In this document: one piece after another, positions 1 to 8,144 of the stretch | Layout of the letters: every line of letters begins with the position of its first letter | How positions within the stretch are numbered: position 1 is the first letter of the stretch | Source: Parasphingorhabdus flavimaris | Lineage (GTDB): Bacteria > Pseudomonadota > Alphaproteobacteria > Sphingomonadales > Sphingomonadaceae | Direction: 5' to 3' | NCBI RefSeq assembly: GCF_013371215.1 | Contig: NZ_JABWMH010000001.1 | Location: 682,001-746,000 of the forward strand | Length of the DNA: 64,000 nt | Program-made: the position numbers and the translations under genes | The notes under the pieces: model-generated | Database searches by the model: none | Told to the model about the DNA's origin: nothing | Seen by the model: the letters and a program-made list of their open reading frames with translations, nothing else

Positions 1-254
1 TCCCACGGCACGTCTTCTCCGGACAGCCGTTTTTCCATTTCTCCCTTCAGCGCGATGTCGGCTTCCCGCGCATATTTGCCGACGTCGTACATCACCGACA
101 TGCCGGTCACACCGTCGAAGGCCATTTGCGGATTATAGGGGTTGGCGCGCAGGCAATGGAGATGCCCGCTCAGCGCGCGGGTGATATCCAGCGCTGCCTG
201 ATATCGAGCATCAAGGCCGGAATCGTCATTCACATAGAGTAGCACGGATTTCAT
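1..254 (-). CDS. Universal stress protein (UspA family), 5' part only
   Basis: Only the first 84 codons are present; the gene continues past the left edge. The visible protein begins MKSVLLYVNDDSGLDARYQ, the opening beta-strand and loop pattern of UspA-fold proteins (a short hydrophobic strand ending in an Asp-rich loop), followed by a predicted helix containing ALDITRALSGHLHCL. The ATG at 254 is preceded by a good ribosome binding site (AGGAGAG). Such proteins are cytoplasmic and respond to stress, often binding ATP, but the C-terminal G-2x-G-9x-G-S/T nucleotide motif is outside the window, so ATP binding cannot be judged. The family call is from the N-terminus alone. Confidence 0.7.
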   Translation of the reverse strand, partial: MKSVLLYVNDDSGLDARYQAALDITRALSGHLHCLRANPYNPQMAFDGVTGMSVMYDVGKYAREADIALKGEMEKRLSGEDVPW

Positions 255-439
255 ATGATCTCTCCTGATTGGGTAAAATTCCGGCGGATTTCATATCCTA
301 TCCGGACACCAATTCGCGCTGTATCAGGGATTATACGGATGCCGGGCCGGCGGTTGACGGAGTGCCGGAGCTGCCAGCTATTCCATGACGCCAGCGATCC
401 CGCGCAAAATGCCCCGGGCGGGGCGGCTGGGCAGGCGCT

Positions 440-1219
440 CTAATGGAAAAGCTCTTCGCCAAGATACAGGCGGCGAACGGTCTTGTCCTGCAGCATGGCT
501 TCCGGCGCACCGCTGAACAGGATCCGGCCTTCATGCAGGATATAGACCCGGTCGAGAAGATCGATCATCTCCCGCACATTCTGATCGGTAATCAGAATGC
601 CCACGTCATGCCTCTCCAATTTGGAGATCATCCCCTTGATGTCCCTGACCGACATCGGATCAATCCCGGCAAAGGGTTCGTCAAACAGCATGACGGTCGG
701 GTTGGCGGCCATCGCGCGGGCAATTTCGCAGCGGCGTCTTTCGCCGCCCGACAGCGCCCGAGCCGGCACTTTCCGGACATAGTCGATATGAAATTCGGCC
801 AGCAGATCATCCAGTTTTTGCGCTCGGGCAACCGGGTCTTTTTCAAACAGCTCGAGCACGGTCATGATATTCTGTTCGACCGTCAGCCCGCGGAATATCG
901 ATGTTTCCTGGGGCAAATATCCAAGTCCGCGACGCGCACGCTGATCGAGTGGCAGACCGCTGATATCTTCTCCATCGAGAATGATCTGCCCCCCGTTGAT
1001 CCGCAACAAGCCGAGTATCGAGTAAAAGGTTATGGTTTTTCCTGCTCCGTCCGGACCAAGCAGGCCAACGATCTCTGATCGCCCGACATTGAATGATACG
1101 TCGTGCAGGACCGTTTTCCTGCCGAATTTCTTGGTGACCGAAACAACCGAGAGGCCAGCGCTATCCACAGCCGGCGGGTTCGCGAGTTGTGGCAATGTGG
1201 GAAGATTGAAATGTTTCAA
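440..1219 (-). CDS. lptB: LptB-type ABC transporter ATPase (LPS export), with substituted H-loop
   Basis: 259 aa, close to the usual LptB length plus a short N-terminal extension of about 24 residues. LptB energises transfer of lipopolysaccharide from the inner membrane to the Lpt bridge, with LptF/LptG. Family hallmarks are clear: Walker A GPDGAGKT, the LptB-typical GYLPQETSIFRGLTVEQNI, the signature LSGGERRRCEIARA and Walker B VMLFDEPFAGIDP. Two positions are odd: Walker A reads GPDGAGKTIT where LptB normally has GPNGAGKTTT, and the switch (H-loop) histidine is replaced by glutamine (ITDQNVRE instead of ITDHNVRE; codon CAG). The gene stands alone, without lptA or lptC next to it, so it could be a paralogue rather than the main LptB. 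Confidence 0.85.
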   Translation of the reverse strand: MKHFNLPTLPQLANPPAVDSAGLSVVSVTKKFGRKTVLHDVSFNVGRSEIVGLLGPDGAGKTITFYSILGLLRINGGQIILDGEDISGLPLDQRARRGLGYLPQETSIFRGLTVEQNIMTVLELFEKDPVARAQKLDDLLAEFHIDYVRKVPARALSGGERRRCEIARAMAANPTVMLFDEPFAGIDPMSVRDIKGMISKLERHDVGILITDQNVREMIDLLDRVYILHEGRILFSGAPEAMLQDKTVRRLYLGEELFH

Positions 1220-1331
1220 TGATTTGCACCGCCTCGACCGGAAAACCGATATGATAATCGTCCCGGCATCCGCGCAATATCAGGGAGTTTACGTATATTT
1301 CGGTTCCCGCCTTCCGACTTATGGACCGATT

Positions 1332-1751
1332 ATGGCCAATGTCCTGAAAGCCGGTGTCCTCTACTTTCTCGGTGTGTTCGCGCTGGGGTTCGTTCTGGGG
1401 GCGATGCGCATGTTCTTTCTGGTGCCGATTACCGGACCAGTGATGGCGGTGCTGATCGAAATTCCGCCGATGCTTTTATTCTCCTGGTTCTTTTGCCGGT
1501 TCCTGACCAGGCGATATAAAATTCCCGCAGAAGCCTATGATCGTCTGGCGATGGGCGGGATCGCCTTCGCATGGCTGATGGTCGGTGATATGCTGGTCAG
1601 GTTGCTGTTGCAGGAGGGGGATTTGGGCGGCGCTCTGGTGGCGTTTGATCTGCCGGAAAATCGTATCGGTCTTGGTGCCCAGATCGCTTTTGCGCTATTT
1701 CCGCTGGTCCAGTCCTACACCGGAAAGGAAAGCAGAAACGGGCTTTCATAA
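1332..1751 (+). CDS. Small integral membrane protein of unknown function
   Basis: 139 aa with about four hydrophobic segments: residues ~5-28 (VLYFLGVFALGFVLGAMR), ~32-55 (ITGPVMAVLIEIPPMLLFSW), ~75-95 and ~110-130. The ATG at 1332 was chosen because the protein then begins just before the first membrane segment. An upstream in-frame ATG near 1251 would add a non-hydrophobic leader. I do not recognise a named family. It is divergent from the LptB-type gene and convergent with the CoA-transferase, so no operon partner suggests a role. Confidence 0.7.
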   Translation: MANVLKAGVLYFLGVFALGFVLGAMRMFFLVPITGPVMAVLIEIPPMLLFSWFFCRFLTRRYKIPAEAYDRLAMGGIAFAWLMVGDMLVRLLLQEGDLGGALVAFDLPENRIGLGAQIAFALFPLVQSYTGKESRNGLS

Positions 1752-1768
1752 TTGTTCAGTGATCGGTT

Positions 1769-3073
1769 CTACAGGCCGTTGGCCAGTTCATCCCTGAACC
1801 TGGGATGTGCGAGCCCGATGAGGGCGTCGGATCGCTGGTTCAGCGACTTTCCCCTCAGGTCGACTGCGCCATATTCGGTTACCACGATATGGGTGTCGTT
1901 GCGCGGCGTCGTCACCGGCCCGTCCAGCCGGGGAACGATGCGCGATACCGTGCCGTTGCGGGCAGTGGACTGGCATGCAATAATCGACTTGCCGCCCTTC
2001 GATGCGGTCGCACCGCGGACAAAATCGAGCTGGCCGCCGGAGCCACTATATTGCCGCCCCATCAGATGTTCCGAATTGCACGCCCCGCCCAGGTCGATTT
2101 GCAGCGTCGCATTGACCGAAACGACATTTCTGTTCTTCGCAATATGCCGGGGATCGTTGACGATATCGACCGGCGCGCTGTGCATCGCCGGATTATCGTC
2201 CAGGAAATCATAAAATGCCCTGTCGCCCATGGCAAAGGTAAAGACGCTGCGACCGCGATAGGTGGTCTTGGCCTGATTGGTGACCGCGCCGCACTGGATC
2301 AGGCTGGCGAGTGCAGGGGTCATCAGCTCGGTGTGGATGCCGAGATCGCGGCGGTCTTTCAGCAAAGCGCAAACCGCGCCGGGAAGCGCCCCTATACCCA
2401 TTTGGAGACAGGAGCGGTCATCAATCATATCGGCGATGGTGGCTGCAACAATGGCTTCTTCTGCTGACGTACCGGGAGCGTCAACTTCCGCAAGGGGAGC
2501 GGTGTTTTCTACAATGGCATCGATTTCGGAAATATGGAGCAGGGAAGCGCCGAACACGCGCGGCATGTTCGGATTGACCTCAACGACCAGTTTTTTCGCG
2601 CTGCGGGCGGCGGTGGTGGAATAGTCATTGCTGGTGCCAAAGGTGAACCACCCGTGCTTGTCCATTGGCGATACAGTGGTCAAAAAGAGATCGAGCGGAA
2701 CCTGCTCCTTGAACAGGCGGGGGGATTCGCTGAAAGCGACGGGCACAAATTCGATCGGACTTTTCTCTCCGGCGCCCTGCGCGCCGAGCAGCTTCCGTTC
2801 GATGGAGCTCAAAAACATGCAGCGCGGACGGATGCGACCGAGCAGTCCAGGCCGCAGAACCGTGTCACGGGCATGATCCATTGAATGGAAATACCATAGC
2901 TTGATGTCATCGACCCTGCCGTGCTCCGCCATGTCGGCCAGCGCGCCGAGCAGGGCAGGTGGCTCGGCCGTGGCCATACCCATTGCCAGATGCGCGCCGG
3001 ACTTCAGTCCACTGATCGCCTCGGCGGCGGTACCCAGCCGGGCACGATATTCATCGATATGGGACATGGACAT
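1769..3073 (-). CDS. Acetyl-CoA hydrolase/transferase family protein (4-hydroxybutyrate CoA-transferase-like)
   Basis: 434 aa, the normal length for single-chain class I CoA-transferases (AbfT/Cat2 type), which move CoA between carboxylic acids through a glutamyl-CoA thioester. The catalytic Glu is probably E249 in GIHTELMTPALASL, preceded by the oxyanion-site-like MGIGALPGAV. The C-terminal domain carries the diagnostic TEYGAVDLRGKSLNQRSDALIGLAHPRFR, written here in parts: TEYGAVDLRGKSL at ~395 and GLAHPRFRDEL at ~420. No signal peptide, so cytoplasmic. The next gene downstream in the same direction is over 500 bp away, so it is probably monocistronic. The acid substrate cannot be told from sequence. 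Confidence 0.85.
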   Translation of the reverse strand: MSMSHIDEYRARLGTAAEAISGLKSGAHLAMGMATAEPPALLGALADMAEHGRVDDIKLWYFHSMDHARDTVLRPGLLGRIRPRCMFLSSIERKLLGAQGAGEKSPIEFVPVAFSESPRLFKEQVPLDLFLTTVSPMDKHGWFTFGTSNDYSTTAARSAKKLVVEVNPNMPRVFGASLLHISEIDAIVENTAPLAEVDAPGTSAEEAIVAATIADMIDDRSCLQMGIGALPGAVCALLKDRRDLGIHTELMTPALASLIQCGAVTNQAKTTYRGRSVFTFAMGDRAFYDFLDDNPAMHSAPVDIVNDPRHIAKNRNVVSVNATLQIDLGGACNSEHLMGRQYSGSGGQLDFVRGATASKGGKSIIACQSTARNGTVSRIVPRLDGPVTTPRNDTHIVVTEYGAVDLRGKSLNQRSDALIGLAHPRFRDELANGL

Positions 3074-3162
3074 TGCCTCCGGCCGGGACGTTCGAGATCA
3101 ACAGGCCAGCGACAGTCAAGCAATGAGAAATTGACGGTGGAATGGAGCAGGGAAGCGGGACA

Positions 3163-3606
3163 TCACGCCTCATGTTTGGCGAGCATCTTTGCGAGCGGTT
3201 CGGCTGCGCCAGGTCCGAAATCCTTGGCAATCTCTGCCACCAGTCGGGCGCTTGTCTCGCTTTTCATCTGCTTGCGGATCACTCCCAGCGCTCGTGGCGC
3301 AGCGACCAGAATGACACCCGCTTTCGTGTCACCGACGATCTTTTCGATCCTTTGCGCGATATCGGTGACGAAGCGGTCTTCTTCCAGTTGCTGGAGGTCG
3401 GTAAGTTCATGCGCCCCGCGGCGCGGAGAGCCGCTTTGAAAGCTTCGCCCCGGTTTGTCGGTCCCGAGCTCCGACGTCCGCAGTGACGGGTTTTTATGCT
3501 CCTCGATCAGCTCCAGCACCGGTGCAAAAGCCTCTCCGACATTTCGGAACATCGCCATGCGGGAACCGTCAACCGCGATCACCTTGCTATCCTTGCGCAC
3601 CAGCAT
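3163..3606 (-). CDS. Host attachment family protein
   Basis: 147 aa. The N-terminus (VIAVDGSRMAMFRNVG) and C-terminal block (AGVILVAAPRALGVIRKQM, then a basic/acidic helix with LAKMLAKH) match the 'protein required for attachment to host cells' family, which is related in fold to archaeal/eukaryotic release-factor-like domains. The central part (~35-65) is polar and probably disordered. The biochemical function of the family is not established; the name comes from a plant-attachment phenotype. The gene lies upstream of and co-oriented with the CoA-transferase but with a gap of about 90 bp, so co-transcription is possible. Confidence 0.72.
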   Translation of the reverse strand: MLVRKDSKVIAVDGSRMAMFRNVGEAFAPVLELIEEHKNPSLRTSELGTDKPGRSFQSGSPRRGAHELTDLQQLEEDRFVTDIAQRIEKIVGDTKAGVILVAAPRALGVIRKQMKSETSARLVAEIAKDFGPGAAEPLAKMLAKHEA

Positions 3607-3723
3607 TTCGTTCTCCCGTCAGCAGATTTGCCATTACACTTTTTAGGATCTGTGGAGATTGGCGGCGATAGGTATTGTTACGGACCGGGCGCAATGGTCT
3701 TACGAACAATTACGTAACGACAA

Positions 3724-3745
3724 ATTCTCGGCATAATCCGAGAAT
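3724..3745. promoter_or_regulatory. 8-bp inverted repeat upstream of lipoprotein gene
   Basis: Perfect inverted repeat attctcgg-6 nt-ccgagaat about 45 bp before the start codon of the lipoprotein at 3791. The size and position suit a dimeric regulator site or a 5'-UTR hairpin. No regulator is assigned. Confidence 0.35.
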
Positions 3746-3790
3746 GGGGGCTCTTCAGCCGCCGCAGCGGCAAAATCGGAAGGAGCGACA

Positions 3791-4387
3791 ATGACAGATC
3801 ACAGAAAATTTTCCAAAGCCGCTTCCAGGACAGCAGCAATGCTTATGACCTTGCTGCTGCTCGCCTGTGCCACGGCAACTCCCTATCAGCCGGAAATCGC
3901 CGGCCAGCGTGTCTCCGGCGGCTATTCGGAGACGCGGCTTGGCGAGACCCGCTATCGTGTCCGCTTTGCCGGCAATACGCTTACTTCGCGTAATACGGTC
4001 GAGGATTATCTGCTGTACCGCGCCGCGGAACTGACGGTCCAGAGCGGTTATGACTGGTTCCGGATTACCGACCATACTACCGAAGCGGATCGGCGAACCT
4101 ATGTAGAGCGTTTCTCGCGCTACGACCCGTGGTACGGTTCGAGCTATGTCTACTGGCGGCCACACTGGCGCTACTATCGCGGCGGTGTCTGGTCGACCTG
4201 GCATCCATATGGCCGCGATCCCTTCTGGTCCTACAATAGCGATGTGAGGACGGTGGAGCGGTTCGAGGCGGAAGCGGAGATCATGATGCACCGCGGTCCG
4301 ATGCGTACCGATACGGCGCGTGCTTTCGACGCCCGGAAGGTTCTCGATGATCTCCGGCCTTCGATCAAATGGCCGGAAGACGAATAG
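3791..4387 (+). CDS. CC0125/CC1285-type lipoprotein
   Basis: 198 aa with a type II signal peptide: a positively charged start, hydrophobic core MLMTLLLLAC and lipobox LLAC (Cys ~27). The mature part has the pattern of the CC0125/CC1285 lipoprotein family: YRVRFAGNTLTSRNTVEDYLLYRAAELT, given here as RVRFAGN and DYLLYRAAELT, which in this family is followed by a Tyr/Trp-rich region. Here that region is WYGSSYVYWRPHWRYYRGG. Start at the ATG after GGAAGGAGCGACA. Envelope location is likely; its function is unknown. A palindrome lies upstream and a hairpin downstream. Confidence 0.75.
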   Translation: MTDHRKFSKAASRTAAMLMTLLLLACATATPYQPEIAGQRVSGGYSETRLGETRYRVRFAGNTLTSRNTVEDYLLYRAAELTVQSGYDWFRITDHTTEADRRTYVERFSRYDPWYGSSYVYWRPHWRYYRGGVWSTWHPYGRDPFWSYNSDVRTVERFEAEAEIMMHRGPMRTDTARAFDARKVLDDLRPSIKWPEDE

Positions 4388-4404
4388 CGGCCGGATTGTT
4401 GACC

Positions 4405-4443
4405 TGCGCGAGAGGGGCCTCCGCCGGTGGTGTCTCTCGCGGC
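4405..4443. terminator. Hairpin between convergent genes, possible terminator
   Basis: Stem gcgagag/ctctcgc (4408-4414 with 4434-4440) between the convergent lipoprotein and L,D-transpeptidase genes. There is no clear T-run, so factor-independent termination is uncertain. Confidence 0.35.
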
Positions 4444-4465
4444 AGGCAGCGCTGTCAATTATCCG

Positions 4466-5107
4466 TTATATCTTGTCGGCATAGAGCAGGCGGCCCGGTC
4501 CCAGCCGTTCCAATATGACCGGAAGATCGCTTTCGGAAAAGGCAAAGCAGCCCTGGCTCCGGCCCAGTTTTCCGTGTGATTTGACCATTTCCGGTTCAGC
4601 ATACCAGGCGCCGTGGATCACGATCGCTCGTGCTTCGGCCAGATTATTGCTCGGATCGAGGCCCTTGAGTCGTCGCGACGTACCATGTTTGCCGACATAG
4701 GTCTCGCTGACCACATAGCTGCCGCCGGACGAGGCCTCGGATCCCGGCACGTTGGAAAATTCCTGCAGCCAGCCGGTATGTCCGAGGTCGGAGCCCTTGC
4801 CATGCGCGACCAGGAAAGATTGTGTCGTTCCGTTTGTCAGGTCGACAATATGAAAACGCTCCTTGGCGCTGTGCAGCGAATAGTCGGCAATGCCGATCCT
4901 GTCGCTGTGCAACAGGGATGATTCATGCGTGGCCATCGCGGCCTTGGCGCGGTCGATCACAGTGGTTGGACCGGCCGCCAGAACCGGCTTGGGGCGGGCC
5001 GGCAATCGGGCAGCCGTCTTGCTTGCTGCTTGTGATCGGGAGCCGAGGCCATAGGCGGCACCAGTGATGCCCAGAAGGCCGGCGGTGATAAAATGTCTTC
5101 TCTTCAT
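4466..5107 (-). CDS. Murein L,D-transpeptidase catalytic domain protein (YkuD_2 type)
   Basis: 213 aa with an N-terminal export signal starting MKRRHFITAGLLGITGAAYG; the twin Arg followed by FI may make it a Tat substrate. The catalytic part has GSDLGHTGWLQEFSNVPGS, AIVIHGAWYAEP and LGRSQGCFAFSESD; the nucleophile is probably C187 and the conserved His lies in IVIHGAW. Proteins of this family are exported and related to L,D-transpeptidases that cross-link or trim peptidoglycan or anchor proteins. It is divergent from a second L,D-transpeptidase 87 bp away, so both may share a regulatory region. Confidence 0.85.
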   Translation of the reverse strand: MKRRHFITAGLLGITGAAYGLGSRSQAASKTAARLPARPKPVLAAGPTTVIDRAKAAMATHESSLLHSDRIGIADYSLHSAKERFHIVDLTNGTTQSFLVAHGKGSDLGHTGWLQEFSNVPGSEASSGGSYVVSETYVGKHGTSRRLKGLDPSNNLAEARAIVIHGAWYAEPEMVKSHGKLGRSQGCFAFSESDLPVILERLGPGRLLYADKI

Positions 5108-5194
5108 TACACTTCTATAGCAGCTCTTCCCTGTATGGAAGATTAAGTAACTCTACCTATTGCTGCGCCCGATGATCACCGGAATAACGACCGG

Positions 5195-6340
5195 ATGAGA
5201 ATTTTATCAGCAATTCTGGGCGGCCTGCTGCTTTCGGCTTCCGCCTCGGCCCAGGACCAAAACCACCTGATCTGGACCGAATCCCAACTTGCCGAGTTGC
5301 AGCAACTGGTCGAAGCAAGGCCCTCGGAAGGCTTGGAAAATTGCGTCATCACCGCTTTTGACCAGCCCAATTCCGCCACCGATCCGAACCGGCGCTCGCG
5401 CCTTGCGACGGTCGCGGCAAACGAATTGATGATGGCGCATCTGGAAGGATGCTCGCCGTCCGCCGCCCGGTCGCAATGGCGGATCGGCAGCGATGACGCG
5501 AAAATCGATACCCGGAGCCTGTTAATGCAGGCGCTGGTTCGCGACGACCTTACCGCCTATTTCAATGCACTCAGGCCGCGCAATCCCCATTATCGGGCCC
5601 TGCGCGAAGCCTATGCAACCGAAGCCGATGGAGAGAAACGCGCGACACTGGCGGTGAATCTGGAGCGATGGCGGTGGATGCCGCTGATCATGGGCGAGAA
5701 ATATCTGCTGGTAAATGCGGCCAGTTTCGAGGCGACCTTGTGGGAGAATGGCGAGGCGGTGCGGACATGGCCGGTGATCGTGGGCAAGGCCCGGACTCCG
5801 ACCCCGATATTCGATGCAACGGTAAGCGGGGCGATATTGAACCCGTGGTGGGAAATCCCGACTTCGATTGTCGCGGAAGGGATCGGATCGATGGTGCGCA
5901 ACAATCCGGCGAGGGCGCGGAGCAGGGGCTATGTCTATCAGGATGGCCGTTACCGCCAGCGGCCCGGTCCCGGCAACGCGCTCGGGCAGATGAAACTGGT
6001 TATGCCCAACGCATATAGCGTCTATCTGCATGACACACCGAACAAGAATCTCTTCTCGGAAGAAGTGCGGACCTTCAGCCACGGCTGCATCCGGGTCGGC
6101 GGCGCGATCGATCTGGTCAAGACATTGCTCGCGGGATCGGCGACGGCAGAAGAGGTGGACGATATTCTGGCCAGCCGAAAGACGACGAGATTATCGACGA
6201 CAAAACCGATCCCGATTTATATCGCCTATTTCACCGCAGAAGGCGCGAGCGACGGTACCGTAAGCTATTTCCCGGACGTCTACGGCAGGGACAATCTCGA
6301 GCTGGCGCAGAACGAGCGCGCGACCGCCTGCGCGGCCTGA
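5195..6340 (+). CDS. L,D-transpeptidase, YcbB-like
   Basis: 381 aa. An N-terminal Sec signal peptide (MRILSAILGGLLLSASASAQ) is followed by ~150 residues lacking an obvious named domain and then the YkuD catalytic domain: WPVIVGKARTPTPIF, ILNPWWEIPTSI, LVMPNAYSVYLHDTPNK and the active-site motif FSHGCIRVG with Cys298. This is the order seen in YcbB/LdtD-type enzymes, which make meso-DAP to meso-DAP (3-3) cross-links in the periplasm. It is shorter than E. coli LdtD (615 aa) and shows no evident peptidoglycan-binding domain. Divergent from the YkuD_2-type gene. Confidence 0.9.
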   Translation: MRILSAILGGLLLSASASAQDQNHLIWTESQLAELQQLVEARPSEGLENCVITAFDQPNSATDPNRRSRLATVAANELMMAHLEGCSPSAARSQWRIGSDDAKIDTRSLLMQALVRDDLTAYFNALRPRNPHYRALREAYATEADGEKRATLAVNLERWRWMPLIMGEKYLLVNAASFEATLWENGEAVRTWPVIVGKARTPTPIFDATVSGAILNPWWEIPTSIVAEGIGSMVRNNPARARSRGYVYQDGRYRQRPGPGNALGQMKLVMPNAYSVYLHDTPNKNLFSEEVRTFSHGCIRVGGAIDLVKTLLAGSATAEEVDDILASRKTTRLSTTKPIPIYIAYFTAEGASDGTVSYFPDVYGRDNLELAQNERATACAA

Positions 6341-6472
6341 TCGATTCCGCTGTCTCGCGGAGAGAAGCATTGACAGGCGCAGGCCGCAAAGTCTCCGGTC
6401 AACCGCGCATGCGGAAGGCGTTGCGATGATCAGAAGCTGGATTGCCGTGATAACAGGGGCGTGCGGAGAGGG

Positions 6473-7108
6473 TCAGGATCCTTGGGACGCGGGCGTCAGA
6501 TAGATCGAAAGATAGGCCTGCAGCGCCTTGACCGCTTCGACGACGGAAACGTGGTCCTGGCGGTCGCCATCCTGCTCGAAATAGCATTGCTCGACGAAGG
6601 TGAACAGTCGCGAAGCCATTCGTGAAACGTCGTCGACATCACCATCGTGGAACCCGTCGTGACCCGCGCGCCATCTCTCCGCCAGTTGCGTGGACAGGAG
6701 CGAAACGGTTTCGCGCTTGACCGTGTCCAGCCCCTGCGTGGCGTTCCCGAACAGCAATTTGCCATAAGCGGGGTTGTGCTGGAAAAAGACGATGCTGTTA
6801 TTCAATATCTCCTGCAACAGCACGTCCCATGATTCCTCGCTGTCGGTCTTCGAGATCACAATCGCGATTTGTTCGCGCAGGCCGACGCTCAATTTCTCGA
6901 ACAGGTTGCGATAGACGCTGTGGACGTTCGGAAAATATCGATAAATCGAGCCAACCGGAATCTGCGCCTGCGCCGCAATCGTGCTCGTGGTGACCTTCGC
7001 ATCGGTCTCGAGCAGGGCCTGTGCGGCATCCAGAATATCCGCGACGCGTTGCCGGGCTCTCGCCTGTACCGGTGCAACGCGCGGGGTCAGTTTCACGGAA
7101 TAGGTCAA
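6473..7108 (-). CDS. TetR/AcrR family transcriptional regulator
   Basis: 211 aa. The N-terminal HTH is clear: RVADILDAAQALLETD, then TIAAQAQIPVGSIYRYFPNVHSV with the characteristic YRYF at the recognition helix. The C-terminal ligand domain is helical and not diagnostic. The start codon is TTG at 7108, chosen because AAGGAG lies six bases upstream and the HTH begins shortly after. No operon partner is evident: the downstream gene is convergent and upstream lies a 265-bp gap ending at a tRNA. Target and ligand are unknown. Confidence 0.85.
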   Translation of the reverse strand: MTYSVKLTPRVAPVQARARQRVADILDAAQALLETDAKVTTSTIAAQAQIPVGSIYRYFPNVHSVYRNLFEKLSVGLREQIAIVISKTDSEESWDVLLQEILNNSIVFFQHNPAYGKLLFGNATQGLDTVKRETVSLLSTQLAERWRAGHDGFHDGDVDDVSRMASRLFTFVEQCYFEQDGDRQDHVSVVEAVKALQAYLSIYLTPASQGS

Positions 7109-7373
7109 TCGAACTCCTTGTCAGTCCCAAATGGCAATCCTGTCTCGCGTCGTGAATATAGAGCATATCAGATGAATTTTGGACCGGGAAAGTGAGTTTC
7201 TTCTGCCGCCGGCCCTCGAGGTGGCAGATCGTCAATACCGGCATCAGCATCGCTTCGCAGTCATGAAATTTGGCCACGGCTTGCGGGAAGAGGCTCAGAC
7301 CGGCGCTCGCTCGGAACGAAGCGCTCACCACGCGAGCGATGCGCACCATGTTATTGCCAAAGGATGGATATAA

Positions 7374-7449
7374 TGGTGAGCCCTGCTGGGTTCGAACCAG
7401 CGACCTACTGATTAAAAGTCAGTTGCTCTACCGACTGAGCTAAGGGCCC
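7374..7449 (-). tRNA. tRNA-Lys (anticodon TTT)
   Basis: 76 nt on the minus strand. Acceptor GGGCCCT pairs with AGGGCTC (one G-U), with discriminator A and an encoded CCA end. The anticodon stem-loop is ACTGA-CTTTTAA-TCAGT, giving TTT. The T-arm contains GGTTCGAACCC. Full cloverleaf is present. Confidence 0.97.
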
Positions 7450-7495
7450 CCGTAAACAGTTGGTGCAGCGCACAAAGCCGTTGGGAAGCGCCTCC

Positions 7496-8026
7496 CTAGG
7501 GATGCTTTGTTTCGTGGTCAAGACGCTTTGGCGCTTTTTCCGGACGTTTCTTGGGACGGCGGTTGCGGGCGTGCAACTGGGTGATCGTCCGGCTGGTCAG
7601 GGGATCGCGCCAATCGCCCGCAATTTCGGTCGCGGGGCCCAGAACGAAGCCGCGTTCGCGCATCAGCGGATGGGGTATGGTGAGCGCCGGATCGCTGCTG
7701 GCAAAGGCGCCGCCGCTCCACAGCAGAATGTCCAGATCAAGCACCCGCCGCGACCAGGCCTGGCCGCGACGCCGCCCGAATTCCGCTTCCGTCTGTTTCA
7801 GCGTGGCCAGCAAAGCTGCCGGTTCCTGCGCAGTTTCGACGATCGCCACGGCATTGGCGTAGGATCTTTGCGAAGGGCCGACCGGTCGCGAGCCGATGAC
7901 AGCGGAGGTTGCGCTGATCGTCAGGCCCTGCACCGTCAGGCGCTGCAAGGCCGCTGCCAGAATGTCGCGCGGCAGGCCGAGGCGCTGGTGGCGCTGGTTG
8001 GAGCCGAGGGCAATCAGGTAAAGCAT
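7496..8026 (-). CDS. folK: 2-amino-4-hydroxy-6-hydroxymethyldihydropteridine diphosphokinase
   Basis: 176 aa from the ATG at 8026. FolK (HPPK) transfers pyrophosphate from ATP to hydroxymethyl-dihydropterin in folate synthesis. Motifs are all visible: LYLIALGSNQRH at the start, SAVIGSRPVGPSQRSYANAV, RRRGQAWSRRVLDLDILL and IPHPLMRERGFVL, with the catalytic/Mg-binding Asp pair in LDLDIL. The reading frame is open for a further 28 codons upstream, but these do not resemble FolK and the family starts at YLIALGSN. Other folate genes are not adjacent. Confidence 0.93.
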   Translation of the reverse strand: MLYLIALGSNQRHQRLGLPRDILAAALQRLTVQGLTISATSAVIGSRPVGPSQRSYANAVAIVETAQEPAALLATLKQTEAEFGRRRGQAWSRRVLDLDILLWSGGAFASSDPALTIPHPLMRERGFVLGPATEIAGDWRDPLTSRTITQLHARNRRPKKRPEKAPKRLDHETKHP

Positions 8027-8144
8027 CTGCGGCAAGCTGGTTCCAGAACAACGGAGAGAGGAAACTGCCGGAACAACATGGTTCCAAGCGAGCGGATCGG
8101 CTGCTATCATGCAATCAATAGCGATAAAATCAAGGAGAAGCTTC

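Noticed and set aside
1251-1331. Upstream start for the membrane protein at 1332
   Set aside because: It would add a polar leader; the first membrane helix follows directly after the ATG at 1332.
7374-7449. tRNA-Lys as attachment site of the recombinase at 55361
   Set aside because: It is 48 kb away with housekeeping genes between; no duplicated tRNA 3' end was seen next to the recombinase.
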